DNA of 54,771 bases from CAYRDK01 sp043819345. Its GTDB lineage: Bacteria > Omnitrophota > Gorgyraeia > Velamenicoccales > Velamenicoccaceae. The position numbers and the translations under genes were made by a program. Location: positions 1-54,771 of the forward strand of contig JBDREX010000035.1 in assembly GCA_043819345.1 (NCBI GenBank), read 5' to 3'. Every line of letters begins with the position of its first letter. The first letter of the stretch is position 1. This document shows, piece after piece, positions 51,521 to 54,771 of the stretch. Under the pieces are notes generated by a model. That model was not told where the DNA came from, did no database searches, and worked only from the letters and a program-made list of their open reading frames with translations.

Positions 51521-52138
51521 TTATTCAGTTTGATCATCGCCGTCTGCCACATCTAAAGGCAGATCTGAAACATTTTTTGCAACACGCACCTTTGATGTCC
51601 TAACCACGCGGTCATTCAATCGATATCCTTTTTGAAGCTCCTCAAGAACCTCGCCATCTTTATGGTCATGTGTCTGCGTCTGCATAAGCGCCTCATGAAT
51701 ATGGGGATCAAACTTTCCTCCCTTAGCTTCAATCGGCTTAACGCCATGTTTCTTTAATAAATCATACAGATGTGCCAAAATCATCTCAATGCCTTTTAAA
51801 AAAGCATCAAAATTCTCCTGTTTTTTTTCTGCAGCATCAACCGAACGCTCTAAATCATCCAATATTCCCAAAAGATCAATGACCACATCTTCACAGGCAT
51901 ACTTCTGAAACTCTAATCTATCGCGTTCCATGCGTTTACGAATATTTTCAAAATCAGCCTGCTGCCTTAACAATTTATCCCAATTCTCCTGAGCCTTCGC
52001 CGCGTCATTGGTAAGCTTCTCAAACTCCTGGCGGGTTAAGACAACCGGCTCAGACATTTCAGCGCCGTGTGGCTCAACCTTTTTATCATTATTCTCTTCG
52101 CTATTATTGTTATTTTTTTTCATATTAATAATGCCCAT
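51521..52138 (-). CDS. grpE: Nucleotide exchange factor GrpE
   Basis: Releases ADP from DnaK. It has 205 residues from ATG 52138, or 200 from ATG 52123; neither has a strong ribosome-binding site. The disordered Asn/Glu-rich N-terminus is followed by a long coiled coil (about 35-110) and a C-terminal beta domain with GGKFDPHIHEALMQT and GYRLNDRVVRTSKVRV. It lies between hrcA and dnaK. Confidence 0.95.
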   Translation of the reverse strand: MGIINMKKNNNNSEENNDKKVEPHGAEMSEPVVLTRQEFEKLTNDAAKAQENWDKLLRQQADFENIRKRMERDRLEFQKYACEDVVIDLLGILDDLERSVDAAEKKQENFDAFLKGIEMILAHLYDLLKKHGVKPIEAKGGKFDPHIHEALMQTQTHDHKDGEVLEELQKGYRLNDRVVRTSKVRVAKNVSDLPLDVADGDDQTE

Positions 52139-52174
52139 AGCTAGGTATTTTCCCTTACATTGTTAGCTCCGATG

Positions 52175-52221
52175 CTTGCTGAGAAAAATTACTTTAGTCA
52201 TTTTTCCAGCGTTTAAGCAAG
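52175..52221 (-). other. Imperfect hairpin in the hrcA-grpE gap
   Basis: Outer CTTGCT/AGCAAG (52175-52180 and 52216-52221) and an inner near-perfect 10-bp stem (52183-52192 with 52197-52206) around a TTTA loop, separated by unequal internal loops. No U-tract follows on the transcript. It may serve processing or differential stability in the hrcA-grpE-dnaK mRNA. Confidence 0.45.
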
Positions 52222-52232
52222 AAGCCTTTACA

Positions 52233-52982
52233 TTAAAACCTCTCCATATTGCGCTCTATAACTTCACAAAGATAATCCATTAATGGAATAACACGGTCAT
52301 AAGCCATACGTCTTGGCCCAACCAGCGCAAGGCGCCCACGACATTCATGCGAACTATCTCCATCATAACGCGAAACCACAACCGAACAATGTTCCATATG
52401 CTGACAAGCACTTTCTTTACCTATATAGACAACGGTCTGATCAGAAAAACTTTTTCCAATCAATCCCAACAGCTCTTCTTTTTTCTCCAGAATTTCAAAA
52501 ACCATCTGCGCGCGACGTAAATCATTAAATTCAGGATGATCTAAAATATGCCTCATGCCTTCAGAATAAACTCTTTCACCCGCATCATCAAAATAAACAA
52601 GGCTCGCATAATGCGTAAAATCAGAAAGAATACGAGACGTTTCACGCAATAAGTCATCCAACTCTTTTACCTTGAGATCATAAATCCTGTCAATATAATC
52701 AGCCTCCCGTTCCATCAATTGCTGCTTCTTCATCAAAACATTAATGTAATAGCGATAGCCTTCATCCGTAGGAACACGGCCGGCAGAAGTATGCGGATGT
52801 GTCAAATACCCCATTTCCTCCAGCTCAGACATAGCATTGCGCACACTCGCAGAACTTAGTTCAATCCCCGGGCTCTTTCTTAAAACTTCTGAAGAAACGG
52901 GCTGAGCCGTCCTAAGATATGTTTCAATAACAGCTGATAAGATCTCTTTTTTTCTAGCAGAGTGATCCGCGGTACGCGACAT
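52233..52982 (-). CDS. hrcA: Heat-inducible transcription repressor HrcA, compact form
   Basis: Repressor that binds CIRCE and is controlled through GroEL in other bacteria. It has 249 residues against about 340. The N-terminal winged helix (SARKKEILSAVIETYLRTA, SSASVRNAMSELEEMG, HTSAGRVPTDEGYRYY) is intact. The C-terminal GAF-like part is present (HPEFNDLRRAQMVFEILEKK, CSVVVSRY, LALVGPRRMAYDRVI). About 100 residues between SRILSDFTHYASLVYF and the HPEF motif, which carry the inserted dimerization domain in the family, are missing without a frame break. Confidence 0.92.
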   Translation of the reverse strand: MSRTADHSARKKEILSAVIETYLRTAQPVSSEVLRKSPGIELSSASVRNAMSELEEMGYLTHPHTSAGRVPTDEGYRYYINVLMKKQQLMEREADYIDRIYDLKVKELDDLLRETSRILSDFTHYASLVYFDDAGERVYSEGMRHILDHPEFNDLRRAQMVFEILEKKEELLGLIGKSFSDQTVVYIGKESACQHMEHCSVVVSRYDGDSSHECRGRLALVGPRRMAYDRVIPLMDYLCEVIERNMERF

Positions 52983-53032
52983 ACAACCTTCTCCTGATAC
53001 AAAAACCTATATTTTCCGTTTAGACTCCATTT

Positions 53033-53059
53033 TTAGCACTCGTTAAGCAAGACTGCTAA
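53033..53059. promoter_or_regulatory. CIRCE operator
   Basis: TTAGCACTC-N9-GACTGCTAA, one mismatch from the consensus TTAGCACTC-N9-GAGTGCTAA. It is 50 nt upstream of hrcA and directly downstream of the promoter -10, so bound HrcA would block transcription start. Other bacteria use the same element for hrcA-grpE-dnaK. Confidence 0.92.
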
Positions 53060-53066
53060 AATGATA

Positions 53067-53094
53067 ATGTTACCACATTTTAATTATTTGTCAA
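53067..53094 (-). promoter_or_regulatory. Sigma70-type promoter of hrcA-grpE-dnaK-dnaJ
   Basis: TTGACA (complement at 53089-53094), 16-nt spacer, TAACAT (53067-53072) with a TGG extended -10. The predicted start falls at the upstream edge of the CIRCE element. Confidence 0.75.
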
Positions 53095-53122
53095 CCACTT
53101 CAAATCAGGTGTTTTAAGAAAA

Positions 53123-53452
53123 TTATCTGACCTTACGCCTCTTTTCCCTGCCCATTTTATCCTTCTGCTTCCTAATTTGCCGGGCCAGGTCCAAAAAAGC
53201 CGCATTCAAAGCCGCCAAAGAATCTTCCCCGCGCTCACGGCAATGAATAGCCGCAGCCGGCAAATAAAGGCTTAATGAAGCGTAAAATTCTTCCTTATGA
53301 GGATTTCTATCAAAATCCCCATGCAGATAGATCAATTCGTCTTTAAATCTTACCAGATATTTCTTAATCTTTTCCACGCGGTCCTGAAAATATTCCTTAA
53401 GTTTTTTCTCTTCTTCCATGTCTATGTGCCTTACCGCAAATGTTGTCTTCAT
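53123..53452 (-). CDS. hpf: Ribosome hibernation promoting factor, short (HPF/RaiA family)
   Basis: Inactivates or dimerizes ribosomes in slow growth. It has 109 residues, the short class without the long C-terminal domain. The S30AE-type beta-alpha-beta fold fits FAVRHIDMEEEKKLKEYFQD then a basic tail (ARQIRKQKDKMGREKRRKVR). Its ATG overlaps the stop of the ClpB-like gene as ATGA, tying it to a stress operon. Confidence 0.85.
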   Translation of the reverse strand: MKTTFAVRHIDMEEEKKLKEYFQDRVEKIKKYLVRFKDELIYLHGDFDRNPHKEEFYASLSLYLPAAAIHCRERGEDSLAALNAAFLDLARQIRKQKDKMGREKRRKVR

Positions 53453-54771
53453 GTACGCCTCTCTGTTTTAAACTCCAACCCTTTTTTGCCTGCTGTAATA
53501 TTGATTTTATCATATTCTTTAAACTCACCCTTAAGAAGCGCCAACGCTATAACATCCTGAATCTTTTTCTGGATCAGTCGCTTCAAAGGCCTGGCCCCAT
53601 ACACAGAATCATACCCTTCCTTAGAAAGAAACATTTTAGCATCCTTAGAAACAGAAAGCAAAATGTGTTTGGCCTCCAGTTTCTTTTTAAAACCCGCCAG
53701 TTGGATATCCACAATATGTTCAATATCCTCTTCTTTTAATTTTCTAAAAATAATAACTTCATCAATACGGTTTAAAAACTCCGGCCTAAACTCCTTTTTA
53801 AGACGTTCCAATATCTTTGGCTCAACCTCGGATTCATCCTTACTTTCATTAAACAGCTCCGTTCCAAGATTAGAAGTCATAATGATAACCGTATTCTTAA
53901 AATTAATCACCCGGCCCTGTCCATCTGTCAGGCGGCCGTCATCTAATATCTGCAAAAGCACATTAAAAACATCCGGATGCGCTTTTTCAATTTCATCAAA
54001 AAGCACCACACTGTATGGACGACGCCTGACTTTTTCAGTCAATTGCCCTCCTTCGTCATAGCCTACATATCCAGGAGGTGCGCCAATCAAACGAGAGACA
54101 GAATGCTTTTCCATATATTCTGACATATCCATCCTAATCAAGGCGTTCTCATCGTCAAACAAAAACCAGGCCAGGCTTTTCGCCAATTCCGTCTTGCCGA
54201 CTCCGGTAGAACCTATGAAAATAAATGACCCTAAGGGCCTATTCTGATCAGACAACCCTGTCCTGGACCTTCTGATACAATCCGAAACCAATCTTAACGC
54301 CTCATCCTGGCCGACAACACGCTCTCTCAGATGGCCTTCCATAGAAATAAGTTTCTGTGTTTGCGCCTCCATTAATTTTGTCAGAGGAATGCCTGTCCAT
54401 TTAGAAACAATTTTGGCGATATCGCCCTCATCAACCTCTTCCTTTAACATCGCCTTATCCTTTTGAAGTTCCACCAACTCTTTATTAGCCGCATCCAGCT
54501 TCTTAGACAGCTCTCCCAAAACACCATAGCGAATCTGGGCCACTTCATTCAAATCACCCGACCGCTCCGCTTTCTTCTCCTTAAGCCTGGCTTCATCCAT
54601 CTCCTCTTTGATAGACCGAATACGCGCAATAGCCTGTTTTTTACAGACCTCTGTCTTTATGCGTTTTTCTCCGCGCATAATCCGGCGTAAAGGGCAGGCA
54701 TCGGTCTCACACAGCTCTCCGGGAAACTCATCAAAACACTTTTCTTTCCAATCGCCAGAACTTTGCCTGCC
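53449..54771 (-). CDS. clpB: ClpB-like AAA+ disaggregase, C-terminal half (partial, 5-prime end off window)
   Basis: Hsp100-type unfoldase. The frame is open to the window edge (about 440 residues). From about residue 47 of the visible part the sequence fits the end of a ClpB M-domain (AIARIRSIKEEMDEA, then AERSGDLNEVAQIRYG), then NBD2: VSKWTGIPL, Walker A GSTGVGKTE, Walker B VVLFDEIEKAHPDV, GAPPGYVGYDEGG and the C-terminal GARPLKR. The first roughly 45 residues do not look like the ClpB coiled coil: they carry four cysteines in CFDEF, GELCETDACPLRRI and KTEVCKK, like the end of some PAS domains. ClpB is the safest name, but a variant or fusion is possible. Confidence 0.8.
   Translation of the reverse strand, partial: GRQSSGDWKEKCFDEFPGELCETDACPLRRIMRGEKRIKTEVCKKQAIARIRSIKEEMDEARLKEKKAERSGDLNEVAQIRYGVLGELSKKLDAANKELVELQKDKAMLKEEVDEGDIAKIVSKWTGIPLTKLMEAQTQKLISMEGHLRERVVGQDEALRLVSDCIRRSRTGLSDQNRPLGSFIFIGSTGVGKTELAKSLAWFLFDDENALIRMDMSEYMEKHSVSRLIGAPPGYVGYDEGGQLTEKVRRRPYSVVLFDEIEKAHPDVFNVLLQILDDGRLTDGQGRVINFKNTVIIMTSNLGTELFNESKDESEVEPKILERLKKEFRPEFLNRIDEVIIFRKLKEEDIEHIVDIQLAGFKKKLEAKHILLSVSKDAKMFLSKEGYDSVYGARPLKRLIQKKIQDVIALALLKGEFKEYDKINITAGKKGLEFKTERRT

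Overview
The window is one strand of a Gram-negative bacterial chromosome. LptD implies an LPS outer membrane, PilT implies type IV pili, and zinc-type ribosomal proteins are standard. Base composition is AT-leaning. The lack of an rpmD (L30) gene between rpsE and rplO, a Cys4 insertion in EF-Tu, and the gene mix suggest a PVC-related candidate phylum such as Omnitrophota. That placement is an inference of moderate-to-low confidence. All 66 protein genes and both tRNAs that I can support lie on the minus strand, so transcription runs from high to low coordinates.

Reading in transcription order, the right end (54771 to 47667) is a stress and housekeeping block: a ClpB-type AAA+ gene cut by the window edge, hpf, then hrcA-grpE-dnaK-dnaJ behind a sigma70 promoter with a CIRCE operator at its start site, followed by fmdB-like, vanZ-like, a DUF1015 gene and accD. 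Next (45552 to 41283) a promoter that overlaps the accD stop drives an orphan MalK/UgpC-type ABC ATPase, two GGDEF proteins and a CPBP membrane protease. A third promoter (41258 to 41230) drives an envelope block: ROK kinase, lptD, ugd, uxs, a PHP phosphoesterase and a polysaccharide deacetylase.

The left 33 kb is a continuous translation superoperon. A near-consensus promoter at 34008-33980 precedes tRNA-Thr, rpmG, tRNA-Trp, secE, nusG, rplKAJL, rpoBC, rpsL, rpsG, fusA, tuf and the complete S10, spc and alpha clusters down to rplQ. aspartate aminotransferase, leuC and a truncated pilT follow. Spacing is very tight, with many ATGA overlaps and rpsL starting inside rpoC.

The most unusual material is non-coding. 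Three intergenic spacers (uxs/PHP, dnaJ/fmdB, dnaK/dnaJ) each start at the upstream stop codon and consist of degenerate 7- or 8-nt words iterated in phase, converging as inverted arms. Each uses a different word but the architecture is shared. Other notable points are a HrcA that lacks its inserted dimerization domain, a ClpB-like M-domain preceded by a PAS-like cysteine motif at the window edge, a hairpin-filled rpsC/rplV gap, and a 70-residue basic tail on L17. No stretch over 300 bases lacks a gene, and I saw no IS element, CRISPR array or rRNA.
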